The notes under the pieces are model-generated. The model made no database searches, was not told where the DNA came from, and saw nothing but the letters and a program-made list of their open reading frames with translations. Below, piece after piece: positions 18,401-25,529 of a stretch of DNA of 36,828 nucleotides (position 1 is its first letter; each line of letters begins with the position of its first letter). Origin of the DNA: UBA1231 sp045652765 (lineage in GTDB: Bacteria; Bacillota_I; Bacilli_A; ML615J-28; CAG-313); assembly GCA_045652765.1 (NCBI GenBank), contig JAZOLG010000013.1, positions 1-36,828 on the forward strand, written 5' to 3'. Both the position numbers and the translations under genes were made by a program.

Positions 18401-21400
18401 CTATTAGTGTTCCTAACTTAACTATCAAAGGTCCTAATGCGGGTATCAATGGTGTTAATGGAACAAGAGAAGCAGAAGCTATCGTTAAAGGTGTTTGGAC
18501 TTTAACTTCTGGTGCTCAAGGAATTACAATTGATGGTTTATCATTTACTGAAGGTGCTAAGATTGCATACAATGAAAGTAAAGCATTCTCAGGATTTGTA
18601 TTCCAAAACAATAAAGTATATGATACTACTGAATATGCTATGGATTGGTCTAAATATGAAACTCGTTATGAATTACCTGCTTTCATTCAATTCACACTAA
18701 AATCTAGTGGTAGCGTACAATATTTTGAAATTTTAAATAACAGCTTTATTAACGTTTCAGAAATTAACGTTTTATTAAATAGATCTGCTAACATTGCTGT
18801 AGATGGTAACTTATTCAAAGACTTTGATGTAGATGCTATTAGAACTGAAGGTGGATACGTTTACGGTACACTTGCGTTTACAAATAACGTATTTGAACAA
18901 ACAGTTGCTGGAAATGCAGCTCAAGGTATTTTCTTATATTCTATCGCTGGTGCTTCTGGTTCAAAAACTGAAGTATTAATTGATAGTAATGAATTTATCA
19001 ATTTAGGTAAAGACAACGGAACTGTATTTACAGGTGCTGTTTGTGCATACAGATTCCAAGAAAATCCAACAACAATTACAATTGTTAATAATATTTTTGA
19101 TCATTGCTACGACTACATTTACTTACGTAACAATGGTGGTAATAGTTCAACATGGGCTTGTACAGTTGAAAATAACCAATTCTTAGGATTACCTGTTAAC
19201 CAATATTTTGGAACATATAGAGGAAGTGATACTTCAACATCTAACCCTCATTTAGCAGTATTTACTAAGAACTATTATGAAGATAATGAAGGTAAAGTTA
19301 TTACTGATTTAAGTGTACATGCTAACTTATTTAAACATTTAGCTTCTTATGGTGTTGCATTAGAAGCAAAACCTGCATCTAGTGAAGCTATTCGTCTTGA
19401 ATTCTGGACAATTAGTTATGACTTAAATGCTGGTGAAACTAATGGAACATTTGTTTATTCTTATAATAGTCTAAATAAAGCTCCTATTGCTCTTCCTGAG
19501 TTAAAGAAAGTTAACCACCAATTTAATGGTTGGTTATTAGATGGTGTACTAGTTACTGAAATTCCAGCTAATGCAAAAGGAAACTTACATTTAGTTGCTG
19601 ATTTCTCTGTATTAGAAGGCGAAATCTATACTATTACATTTGAAAATGAAAAAGAATTTGCTGTATGGCCATCTCGTGCTGCCGTAGATCGTCAAGAAAT
19701 TATTTCTGAATTATATAAAGATTTATATGAATGGGCACAAGGAAATGGTGAAACTAAATCATATGCTGATTATATTGCATGGGTAGAAGCAGAACTTGCT
19801 GCTTATAAAGATATTAATATCCGTAATACTAAATTAGGTAACTATCCTGCTGAAGATGGAAGTACAGAATACTTCTTCAACGTTCCTAAGTATTATCAAA
19901 AATGGAATGAATTCTTCGCAATCTTCAATGAAGCTATGATTAAAGTTAACTCTGGTCAAAACTTCTATACAGATACTTATGCTGCTATGGTAAGATTATG
20001 GCAATTCATTTCTTGGTCATCAACTGGTCAAGGTTACTTTAATTCATTCTTAGGTAGAATGTGTGCTGCTGCTAACGTTCCACAAGAAATTCCAACTTCT
20101 TATAGAGGTGGTCAAATTGTTCAATTACCACAACTTTCTATGGAAAATGGTTTAGAATTCTTAGGATGGTATGATAACCCAGAATTTACTGGTAACCCAA
20201 TTTATCAAATTAGTTCATTAGATACTGGTAATAAAGTATTCTATGCTAAATGGGCTCCAGAAGTAAAAGCTGAAAAAGTTGAAATTAACAAGATTGATGA
20301 ATTATTATTATTTAAAACTCATCAATTAGAATGGACAATTACTCCAGAAAATACTACTGATAAATCAGTTGAATTCTTCTCAAGTAATGAATCTGTTGCA
20401 ACTATTTCTCAAAAAGGTTTAATTACTGCTCTTGCTCAAGGTACAACAACTATCACAATGAAAGTTTATGGTAACCGTGAACTTGATGTTGTATTCGATT
20501 TAAGAGTTTATGTAAATGACTATATCGATGGTTCATATGTATCAACTTCATATGTTACATTAGGACAAACTATTCAATTATATGCTTACGTTGTAAATAA
20601 AGATGGTAGTGATAGTAAAGTATTATGGTCATCATTAAATCCTGAAATTGCAACTGTTGATTCTGAAGGTGTTGTAACTCCAGTTGCTGCTGGTAATACT
20701 GTTATCGTTGCTACTGCTGAAAATAACCCTGCATTAAAACTTGAATTTACTGTAACTGTTCTTGATGGTGAAGGTAGTGATATGTTTGAATTTGTTCTTG
20801 ATAATCATGAATCAAATGTATTTACAAGATATAATTTAGGTGTTGGTTCTGGTATTCCAGCTTATTATATGGATATCTTTGGAAGTGTTTCTAAATTATT
20901 AATGAATCATAACTATACAGTTGATGATTCTCGTAAAGACACAGAAAAAGCAAATGGTACTGGTGACTATTTCGATTCTATGACATCTGTAGAATTTATT
21001 ACAGTTCACTATACTGGTAATATGGCTTCAGGTGCTGATGCTAAAGCCAACGCTAATTACTTCGTTGATAAGAACTCTGTATCAATTCACTATACAACTG
21101 GTAATGATGGTATTTATCAATGTTTAGATCATACAACTGGTGCATGGCATGCAGGTGACTCTGGTGCTTATAATCAAGTAGGAGCATTTGAATGGATACC
21201 AACTGGTGTTAAAGCTGATGCAAATGATCCATTATATCCTGAATTTACAATTTCTGATGATTTCTATTATGAAATTAATGGTCAAAAAACATCTGTTCCA
21301 ATGCCAAAACCTTGGAATTATAGCAGTAGAAATACAGACCACATCTTAAATGCTGATGGTACTATTTCTTCTAAAGCTGGATTCGGTCAAACTGCATTCG

Positions 21401-21960
21401 AAGGAAGAACTCCTGAATCATTTATTAATGATCAAGATTTATCATTCAAAGTTGTTGATGGTGAATATTACATGGGTACTACTTGGTGGTGTTACACTCA
21501 AGTTTACGAAGGACGTATTTGTTCAACAGGTGGTAATAGAAACTCAATTGGTATTGAATCATGTGTTAACGAAGGTTCTGATTTATGGTTAACATGGCAA
21601 TATACTGCTCAATTAGTTGCAAGATTAATGCAAGAATTTAGCTTTGATATTACAAGAGTAAGAGGTCACCATTTCTTCTCTGGTAAAGATTGTCCACAAC
21701 CAATGTTAGAAAATGATCTTGAACTTTGGTGGGAATTCTTAAGCTTAGTTGAAGCTGAATATGAATTATTAACTAAGTTCAGTGATTATGAAATTAAATT
21801 CGAATCTCATAACCCTGAAATTATGGATAATCATGGTAGAATTATTGCTCAACCAGATCAAACTACAAGTGTTTCTTACACAATTACAGTTACTAAAGAT
21901 GGTGTTTCTGAATCAGTTACACTTTCATCAATGGTAAAAGGTTTATACGTAGATAGATAA
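12424..21960 (+). CDS. Giant modular surface lipoprotein with C-terminal N-acetylmuramoyl-L-alanine amidase domain
   Basis: A 3178-residue protein. Residues 1-24 form a lipoprotein signal ending in VLASC (Cys24), so it is lipid-anchored outside the membrane. Order: an Ig-like domain (about 33-108); about eleven InlB/Flg_new B-repeats (pattern DLNGG...GYTFLGW...AKW), three of them alternating pairs (183-594); four B-repeats each carrying an inserted helical module (595-1510); two right-handed beta-helix domains (about 1593-1880 and 1951-2324) that both start with a DGTTI/DGDII...AGE...IKGPNAG pattern; a divergent fifth helical module (2396-2610); two Big_2-type domains (2613-2780); and an Amidase_2 domain (about 2790-3115) with zinc-ligand candidates His2862, His3082 or 3083 and Cys3090, plus Glu3045. 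The amidase would cut the stem peptide from muramic acid. It stands alone with its own promoter and terminator. Substrate of the non-catalytic modules is unknown; they look adhesive. Confidence 0.9.
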   Translation: MKLFKRIFTFSVMMILGVLVLASCTLTGGAKKVKIDMLARVYVSQTYDLVAKDENGEILTDVNWSISEGSEFAVIQDGKLVPVKAGVFTLTVTNGKDTDEKKFSAVNPISWDIKYNLNGGEESEELFTSYNEFDEGKALATPLRKGYTFAGWYENDEFEGEAVTVVNGASNGRNIELYAKWELNVYSLEFDLAGGVASELPESYSVENPIASLPEVSKENYTFLGWFTEEGEKVEELGQEVVGVTKLVAHFEAISYEISYELNGGSVEGNPATYTVLDEFELVAPTKTGYTFLGWELNGAFVSKIEKGTSGALQLVAKWELNVYTLEFDLADGKCENLPVSYSIEAPIASLPEASKEHYTFLGWYDGETKVEALGAENLGVTKLVAKFEAVAYEISYELNGGLVEGNPATYTVEDEVKLVAPTKAGYKFLGWELNGALVEVIAKGTSGALALTAKWEVVVYALEFDLAGGKCENLPASYSIEAPIASLPEAAKEHYTFLGWYDGETKVEALGAENLGVTKLVAKYAPVVYEIAYELNGGSVEGNPVTYTIEDEVKLVAPTKLGYVFQGWELNGEVVEVIAKGTTGNLQLVATWKELSYTVKFDYNDGTDYGTVLTIDEFADQIVKLFNSTGASDAKVTTKEDFKATSHPNIKYVWNNAQNLADYKWFFEFAIQELRAQAEVSKPSDMSYVNSTIEMLEKMAAGDTTAVGGGNYADARTIFRFLIEGLINKKLVETGTSYYQNLMVDYSTAEAQQRFLDAQGGDMPSEELLFGAQLPTPTREHYVFLGWFIGENKVETVTGNMTVVAQWELAKYEIVLDFNGGVLEGCDLETFTKELIDMFNKDGGSSTLTTAENFKGTSHPQIKNVWSKAENLAAYKWFFEFALQEITIAAEANGLLNEEYYLNTKIMLEGMIAGDTNAVNINDGGNARTVFRWWIEGLLNSKLPTNTILYNGYMTDYSNAENMNKFLAKLAEPYTHLQLTINDQLPVMDREGYIFLGWYDGETKVEKITGNANLLAKWEVIKFEIEYDLNGGAWAEGQEPVTEFVWNEEVELLVPIKEGYTFLGWTQAGAYVDEIGNANYKLTAKWRDNTQTGYEVIFDLNGGSFEKNLDQFSEELIAMFNRDGGSSTVTTKENFKATSHPQIKNVWAIEANLTAYKWLFEFAIEELTAAAAANNVSNLTYLNSTVEMLEKMIAGDTTAIGGSYADARTIFRFWLEGLMNSKLVDTATSYYQNLMIDYSDPVNMNRFVQEYCPVEATVEPNEELPVAVRADHIFLGWFVNGQKVEFATGNDVLVAKWIHVDDYEWTVEFDLNGGAWEGQTISVFADQIVKLFNSTGASDAVVTVKENFKGTSHPNIKYVWNNAQNLAAYKWFFEFAIQELRAQAEVSKPSDMSYVNSTIEMLEKMAAGDTTAVGGSYADARTIFRFWIEGLINEKLPETGTSYYQNLMVDYSIAENQARFLKAFAVIDNTYTSKELLPTPVKEGHLFLGWAYEGSIIESVKGNWSLVAQWLDLANTEYSISYDLAEGSWAELEGPTSFKYNQFATLVEPVREGYKFVGWFENGERVVEIKENRDYNLVAEWESESQEEPQEVIVYVGEGKDYSSLNEAVASVADGTTIVIEAGEHELGAIIDKSIKIVGPNAGLGALDARGPEAVINVVKDIESNITGARIIFDGVHLKGAGGGAGVAGRYFQDGGNIKYLEFSSCVISDMNTFLRIGNSNTNASVLMENCYVHTIGQFIIWTAGDINKITLIGNYIDASTCGSVTNAAAALFRVRNGWLEAYNNTFNGDSYNTPGYFECSAEASKVMYNTFIGVTLFVHPTAANIITFDQNLYLNHDGQPLAASPVTGGGTIVKDAKVASSKEEVEALFMNYLINVYPDRYFTVNFDAANGNLTSDVPAIYDAEAGIDALPSVEREGFIFLGWELNGELVQTIPAGTKGNLTLIAKWREIALVVDGTTEEGHYATLADALAAAKDGDIIKLVAGEYLENVTISVPNLTIKGPNAGINGVNGTREAEAIVKGVWTLTSGAQGITIDGLSFTEGAKIAYNESKAFSGFVFQNNKVYDTTEYAMDWSKYETRYELPAFIQFTLKSSGSVQYFEILNNSFINVSEINVLLNRSANIAVDGNLFKDFDVDAIRTEGGYVYGTLAFTNNVFEQTVAGNAAQGIFLYSIAGASGSKTEVLIDSNEFINLGKDNGTVFTGAVCAYRFQENPTTITIVNNIFDHCYDYIYLRNNGGNSSTWACTVENNQFLGLPVNQYFGTYRGSDTSTSNPHLAVFTKNYYEDNEGKVITDLSVHANLFKHLASYGVALEAKPASSEAIRLEFWTISYDLNAGETNGTFVYSYNSLNKAPIALPELKKVNHQFNGWLLDGVLVTEIPANAKGNLHLVADFSVLEGEIYTITFENEKEFAVWPSRAAVDRQEIISELYKDLYEWAQGNGETKSYADYIAWVEAELAAYKDINIRNTKLGNYPAEDGSTEYFFNVPKYYQKWNEFFAIFNEAMIKVNSGQNFYTDTYAAMVRLWQFISWSSTGQGYFNSFLGRMCAAANVPQEIPTSYRGGQIVQLPQLSMENGLEFLGWYDNPEFTGNPIYQISSLDTGNKVFYAKWAPEVKAEKVEINKIDELLLFKTHQLEWTITPENTTDKSVEFFSSNESVATISQKGLITALAQGTTTITMKVYGNRELDVVFDLRVYVNDYIDGSYVSTSYVTLGQTIQLYAYVVNKDGSDSKVLWSSLNPEIATVDSEGVVTPVAAGNTVIVATAENNPALKLEFTVTVLDGEGSDMFEFVLDNHESNVFTRYNLGVGSGIPAYYMDIFGSVSKLLMNHNYTVDDSRKDTEKANGTGDYFDSMTSVEFITVHYTGNMASGADAKANANYFVDKNSVSIHYTTGNDGIYQCLDHTTGAWHAGDSGAYNQVGAFEWIPTGVKADANDPLYPEFTISDDFYYEINGQKTSVPMPKPWNYSSRNTDHILNADGTISSKAGFGQTAFEGRTPESFINDQDLSFKVVDGEYYMGTTWWCYTQVYEGRICSTGGNRNSIGIESCVNEGSDLWLTWQYTAQLVARLMQEFSFDITRVRGHHFFSGKDCPQPMLENDLELWWEFLSLVEAEYELLTKFSDYEIKFESHNPEIMDNHGRIIAQPDQTTSVSYTITVTKDGVSESVTLSSMVKGLYVDR
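12970..14205 (+). repeat. Three tandem ~411-base double B-repeats inside the giant gene
   Basis: Each unit encodes an A-type repeat (EFDLAGG...LGVTKLVAKFE, about 69 residues) plus a B-type repeat (SYELNGG...GTSGALQLVAKWE, 68 residues). Units start at 12970, 13384 and 13795. The second and third are nearly identical at the DNA level over long runs (for example around 13500-13580 and 13910-13990), pointing to recent duplication. Confidence 0.9.
14272..14700 (+). repeat. Nested helical module, copy 1
   Basis: About 143 residues inserted between the first strand and the LPTPTREHYVFLGW half of a B-repeat. It begins FADQIVKLFN and carries SHPNIKYVWNNAQNL, YKWFFEFAIQEL, AGDTTAV, DARTIFRF and YYQNLMVDYS. 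Mostly predicted helix; I recognise no family. Confidence 0.8.
14911..15340 (+). repeat. Nested helical module, copy 2
   Basis: Same layout as copy 1 but more divergent (FTKELIDMFNK, SHPQIKNVWSKAENL, YKWFFEFALQE, NARTVFRWWIEGLL, GYMTDYS), again inside a B-repeat whose second half is DREGYIFLGWYDG. Confidence 0.8.
15751..16180 (+). repeat. Nested helical module, copy 3
   Basis: FSEELIAMFNRDGGSS, SHPQIKNVWAIEANL, YKWLFEFAIEEL, AGDTTAI, DARTIFRFWLEGLMN, YYQNLMIDYS; inserted in a B-repeat that resumes as RADHIFLGWF. Confidence 0.8.
16387..16815 (+). repeat. Nested helical module, copy 4
   Basis: Nearly identical to copy 1 over most of its length, including the DNA (for example ATTAAATATGTATGGAATAA), so copies 1 and 4 exchanged sequence or duplicated recently. 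The B-repeat resumes as KEGHLFLGW. A fifth, strongly diverged copy lies around 19675-20090. Confidence 0.8.
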
Positions 21961-21976
21961 TTTACTATAAATATAA

Positions 21977-22013
21977 AATAGGTCTCTAATCTTTAGGTTA
22001 GAGGCCTATTTAT
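21977..22013 (+). terminator. Terminator after the giant lipoprotein gene
   Basis: AATAGGTCTCTAA pairs with TTAGAGGCCTATT (13 pairs, one G-U) across an eight-base loop; the following tract (TATTATAT) is only moderately T-rich. Confidence 0.75.
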
Positions 22014-22047
22014 TATATAAAAATAACTTTTTTTCCTTAATTTGTAG

Positions 22048-22053
22048 TATAAT
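22048..22053 (+). promoter_or_regulatory. Probable -10 element of rsmH
   Basis: TATAAT at 22048-22053, 19 bases before the ATG, with only a poor -35 (TAACTT at 22025-22030, spacing 17). A promoter is expected here because a terminator precedes it. Confidence 0.45.
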
Positions 22054-22072
22054 AATATAAGAAGGTGAAACT

Positions 22073-23002
22073 ATGACAGAGTATAAACATATTCCAGTAC
22101 TATTAAATGAAACTATTGAAGCTTTAAATATTAAACCGGATGGTATTTACGTTGATTGTACTATGGGTGGAGCAGGACATTCGTCAGTTATATTGAGCAA
22201 ACTTCAAAAAGGACACTTATATGCTTTTGATCAAGATGAAATGGTAATTGAAAAGTCCAAAAAAAGATTAGCAGAAGTTGGAGATAATTTTACTATTATT
22301 AAGAATAATTTTGTTAATATTAAAAGCGCGTTAGAAGAATATGGAATATCTAAAGTCGATGGTATTTTGTATGATTTAGGAGTTTCTAGTTTTCAATTGG
22401 ATATTCCTGAACGAGGCTTTAGTTATCAGCACGATGCTCCTCTTGATATGCGTATGGATCAAACGAAAGATTTTTCTGCATATGATGTTGTTAATTCATA
22501 TTCTGAAAATGAGTTAAAAAAAGTTTTGTATGAATTTGGTGAAGAAAAGTTCGCTGCACTTATTGTAAAAAAAATTATTAAAAATCGTCCAATTAATACT
22601 ACATATCAATTAGTTGAAACGATAAAAAGTGCCTTGCCCGCTGCAATATTAAGAAAAGAAAAACACCCAGCTAAAAAAACATTTCAAGCAATTAGAATCG
22701 AAGTAAATAAAGAATTGATAGTTTTTAGAGAATCTTTAAAAGATGCTTTTGACTTATTAAATTTAGAAGGTCGAATTGCTGTTATAACATTTCATTCATT
22801 AGAAGATAGAATTTGTAAACATATGTTTAAAGAAAAATGTACTTTGGATTTACCATCAGATTTACCAGTTATCCCTGATGGTTATAAAATTGATTTTAAG
22901 CTAGTAAATAAAAAAGCGATTATTGCATCACAAGAAGAACTTGCAATGAATAATCGCTCACATAGTGCTAAACTTAGAGTAATTGAAAGAATTAGCAATT
23001 AA
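22073..23002 (+). CDS. rsmH: 16S rRNA (cytosine(1402)-N(4))-methyltransferase
   Basis: A 309-residue S-adenosylmethionine-dependent enzyme that methylates N4 of C1402 in the ribosomal P site. Visible: HIPVLLNETIEAL at the N-terminus, the SAM loop DCTMGGAGHSS (28-38), DGILYDLGVSSFQLD, RGFSYQHDAPLDMRMD, the RKEKHPAKKTFQAIRIEVN segment, TFHSLEDR and the NNRSHSAKLRVIE C-terminus. Length is normal. In Bacillus rsmH (mraW) heads the mraW-ftsL-pbpB-spoVD dcw segment. Here ftsL and pbpB are not next to it; only spoVD is nearby, past an inverted gene. ATG follows GAAGGTG. Confidence 0.97.
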   Translation: MTEYKHIPVLLNETIEALNIKPDGIYVDCTMGGAGHSSVILSKLQKGHLYAFDQDEMVIEKSKKRLAEVGDNFTIIKNNFVNIKSALEEYGISKVDGILYDLGVSSFQLDIPERGFSYQHDAPLDMRMDQTKDFSAYDVVNSYSENELKKVLYEFGEEKFAALIVKKIIKNRPINTTYQLVETIKSALPAAILRKEKHPAKKTFQAIRIEVNKELIVFRESLKDAFDLLNLEGRIAVITFHSLEDRICKHMFKEKCTLDLPSDLPVIPDGYKIDFKLVNKKAIIASQEELAMNNRSHSAKLRVIERISN

Positions 23003-23870
23003 TTTTTATTTGATATGTATTAATCCAGATCTCATTGGCATTAAGCTTAATGAGGTCTTTTTTATTAAGATAATGATGATTAGTTTCAGGATTATCAGCA
23101 CATCCATACCATGGTTCTAAACATATAAATGGTGCTTTAGTAGGATATGGAGTCCAAATACCTAATGTTTTAAAACATGGTGCATTTAATTCTATTGATT
23201 CTTTAGATGGAGACTCAAGTATAATTGGTGTACCAGGATATGGTTCAATACATAATGCATCATGAGAATAATCTTCATGATTTAGTTGAATTTCAGAAAC
23301 ATTTTCTAATTTTTTATAAATTTGTTTCCAATCAATTAAACCTGAATCTAAAAGCACTGTAGGTAGTTTTGCAGTAATTGGTTTATTAAATTTAATTTTA
23401 TAATCTTCAAATAATTCATTTTCATTCCATGGAATTTTAAATGCCGGATGAAGACCAAAGTTAAAATGAATTGCAGATTCATCTAAGTTTTTAACAAAAA
23501 TTCGTGCTGTAAGAGTTTGGTTTTCTAAAATGTAATCAATTACTAGTTCAAACTTGTATGGAAAGTGTTTAAGAGATTCTTTCGTGTATGTTAATTTGAA
23601 GGAAATAAAATTTTCAGTTTGTATAATTAATGACATTTCACTATCTCTTAAAAAACCATGTTTTGAAAAGTTATATTCTTTACCATCTATTTCTACAAAA
23701 TTATCTTTAATTGTGCCAATATTTGGAAATAGATATGGAGCACTACGACCCCAGTATTTTTTATTGCTGTCGTGCATAAATTCTTTGCCTGAAATTTTAA
23801 ATGATTTAATTTCAGCACCCAATGAATTAATTTCTACTTCAGCATTTTGATTGCAAATTTTATATATCAT
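22992..23870 (-). CDS. Aldose 1-epimerase (mutarotase) family protein, LacX-like
   Basis: A 292-residue protein on the minus strand. I place the start at the ATG ending at 23870 because GAGGTG lies six bases upstream on that strand; an upstream extension of 16 codons (from 23918) has no ribosome site. The galactose mutarotase fold is shown by NSLGAEIKSF, the GRSAPYLFPNIG segment, SKHGFLRDSE (His71), FNFGLHPAF (His141, second catalytic His) and CLEPWYGCAD (Glu252, catalytic base). The family interconverts alpha and beta anomers of aldoses; the LacX-like group has uncertain sugar specificity. Its 3' end overlaps the rsmH 3' end by 11 bases, convergently. It separates rsmH from spoVD and interrupts the expected dcw order. 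Confidence 0.88.
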   Translation of the reverse strand: MIYKICNQNAEVEINSLGAEIKSFKISGKEFMHDSNKKYWGRSAPYLFPNIGTIKDNFVEIDGKEYNFSKHGFLRDSEMSLIIQTENFISFKLTYTKESLKHFPYKFELVIDYILENQTLTARIFVKNLDESAIHFNFGLHPAFKIPWNENELFEDYKIKFNKPITAKLPTVLLDSGLIDWKQIYKKLENVSEIQLNHEDYSHDALCIEPYPGTPIILESPSKESIELNAPCFKTLGIWTPYPTKAPFICLEPWYGCADNPETNHHYLNKKDLIKLNANEIWINTYQIKINC

Positions 23871-23949
23871 ATTTTTCACCTCGCTTGATATTTTACCACG
23901 AAATGATATTTTAATCAAATAAAAATCATTCTAAAATATAAAATTATGT

Positions 23950-23974
23950 CATATTTTTAAATGGTGATTTAATG
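23950..23974 (+). promoter_or_regulatory. Candidate sporulation-type -10 and start region of spoVD
   Basis: CATATTTT at 23950-23957, then AAATGGTGAT and ATG at 23972. It matches the start region of spoVID in 21 of 25 bases. The shared CATATT before the ribosome site resembles a sigma-E -10 element; no convincing -35 is seen. Confidence 0.3.
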
Positions 23975-25399
23975 AATTTAATTAGGAAAAGATTAATTGC
24001 ATTTTATATTATATGTCTTAGTATAGTAATATTAATAATATTACGATTAAGTTATTTAAAAGTTATTGCTAGCGATGAATATTATTTAAAAGCTTTAGAA
24101 TTATGGACTAGAGATGCACCTATTGAAGGTAGAAGGGGTATCATTTACGATCGATGCGGCAGAGTAATTGTAGGTAATAAACTGGCTCCTACAGTCGTTG
24201 TTATACCCAAACAAATTACTGACAAAGAAGGAACAGCGATTGCTTTAAGTTCGATATTAAATGTCAGCAAAAATGAGGTTTTAAAACATTTAAAAAAGAA
24301 TGTTTCTGTAGAAATATTAAAACCGTTTGGTAGGAAAATATCGATTGAACAAAGTACAGAGATTGCCAAACTTAATTTAAATGGTGTTTATATAGTTGGT
24401 GATACAATTAGGGATTATCCATATGGTAGTTATTTAGCTCCAGTAATAGGTATTGTTGGTTCTGATGGACAAGGTTTAAGTGGACTTGAGTATCAATATG
24501 ATAGTTATTTAAAAGGATCTTCAGGTGCAATAAAACTTTATGTAGATGCACATGGAAATTTATTAGAAGACATAAGTGATGATTATCATAGTGCTACGAG
24601 TGGATTTGACTTGTATTTAACAATAGATTTAGAAATTCAATTAATGATAGAAAGAATTATTGATAATATTATGCTTGAATATAATCCTGATGAAGTAATT
24701 GCGATAGCTACAAATCCTAAAACAATGGAAATTTATGCAATGGCCAGTCGACCAACATTTGATCCTGCTAATTATCAAGACTATGATAGCTCATTGTATA
24801 ATCGTAATTTGCCTATTTTTAAAACTTATGAGCCAGGGTCAGTTTCAAAAATTGTTACTTTTAGTGCGGGACTTGAAGAAAAGGTATTTAAATTAACTGA
24901 TATTTATCATGATGTTGGATATAAGATCGTAGGAGGAAGAAGAATAAAAGATTGGAAAGCAGGTGGACATGGGACAGAAACCTATCTAGAAGTATTACAA
25001 AACTCTTGTAATCCAGGATTTATGGAAATAGGATTACGGTTAGGTAAAGAAAAGTTAATTGAATACATGAAGAGGTTTGGGTATGGTTCTAAAACAGGTA
25101 TTGATTTAATGGGAGAAACAACAGGAATACTTTTTAACCCTGCAAATATGGGAGATGTAGAAACTGCTACAACTGCTTTTGGACAAGGTATTAGTGTTTC
25201 CGCAATTCAACTTGTTACAGCTGCAAGTGCAGCAGTAAATGGTGGAAATTTATATAAACCTACTATTTTAAGCGCACTTGGGATATCCAATACTAATGAG
25301 ATTATTTATCAAACGGTCCCACAATTAATTAGACAAGTAATTAGTAAGGAGACTTCTATTCAAGTTGCACATTCACTTGAACACGTCGTTTCACTAGGG
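23972..25399 (+). pseudogene. spoVD: spoVD 5' portion (sporulation-specific class B PBP), interrupted after residue 476
   Basis: SpoVD is a membrane-anchored transpeptidase that cross-links spore cortex peptidoglycan in the mother cell. The first 476 residues align without gaps of note to the Bacillus protein as I remember it: a membrane helix (about 8-30), RRGIIYDRCGR, NKLAPTVVVIPKQI, NLNGVYI, SLYNRNLPIFKTYEPGS, the active-site SVSK (Ser290, Lys293), GGHGTETYLEVLQNSCNPGF with SCN (Ser345) and TTAFGQGISVSAIQL. At HSLEHVVSLG, where the family continues Thr-Gly-Arg and soon reaches KTGTA, the sequence changes to unrelated residues. The frame runs on to 25549 through a terminator and promoter. 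The KTG motif and any PASTA domain are missing, so this fragment cannot be an active enzyme. The break is the left edge of the recombinase-bearing segment. Confidence 0.88.
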
Positions 25400-25432
25400 C
25401 ACGTATCGTTCTTTAGTATATTTTTTTATATA

Positions 25433-25460
25433 AGTTATCTGATTGATAACTCTTTTTTTT
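25433..25460 (+). terminator. Terminator at the left end of the element
   Basis: AGTTATC, loop TGATT, GATAACT, then C and T8. It lies 34 bases inside the break point and would stop transcription coming from spoVD before it enters the element operon. Confidence 0.88.
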
Positions 25461-25468
25461 ATAAACAC

Positions 25469-25497
25469 TTGTTAAAAAAACATTATAGTAGTATAAT
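25469..25497 (+). promoter_or_regulatory. Promoter of the surface-protein operon
   Basis: TTGTTA at 25469-25474 and TATAAT at 25492-25497, spacing 17, directly behind the terminator. The leader to the ATG at 25530 is about 25 bases. Confidence 0.8.
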
Positions 25498-25529
25498 AAA
25501 TCTTAACATATACTATCATGGAGGAACAC

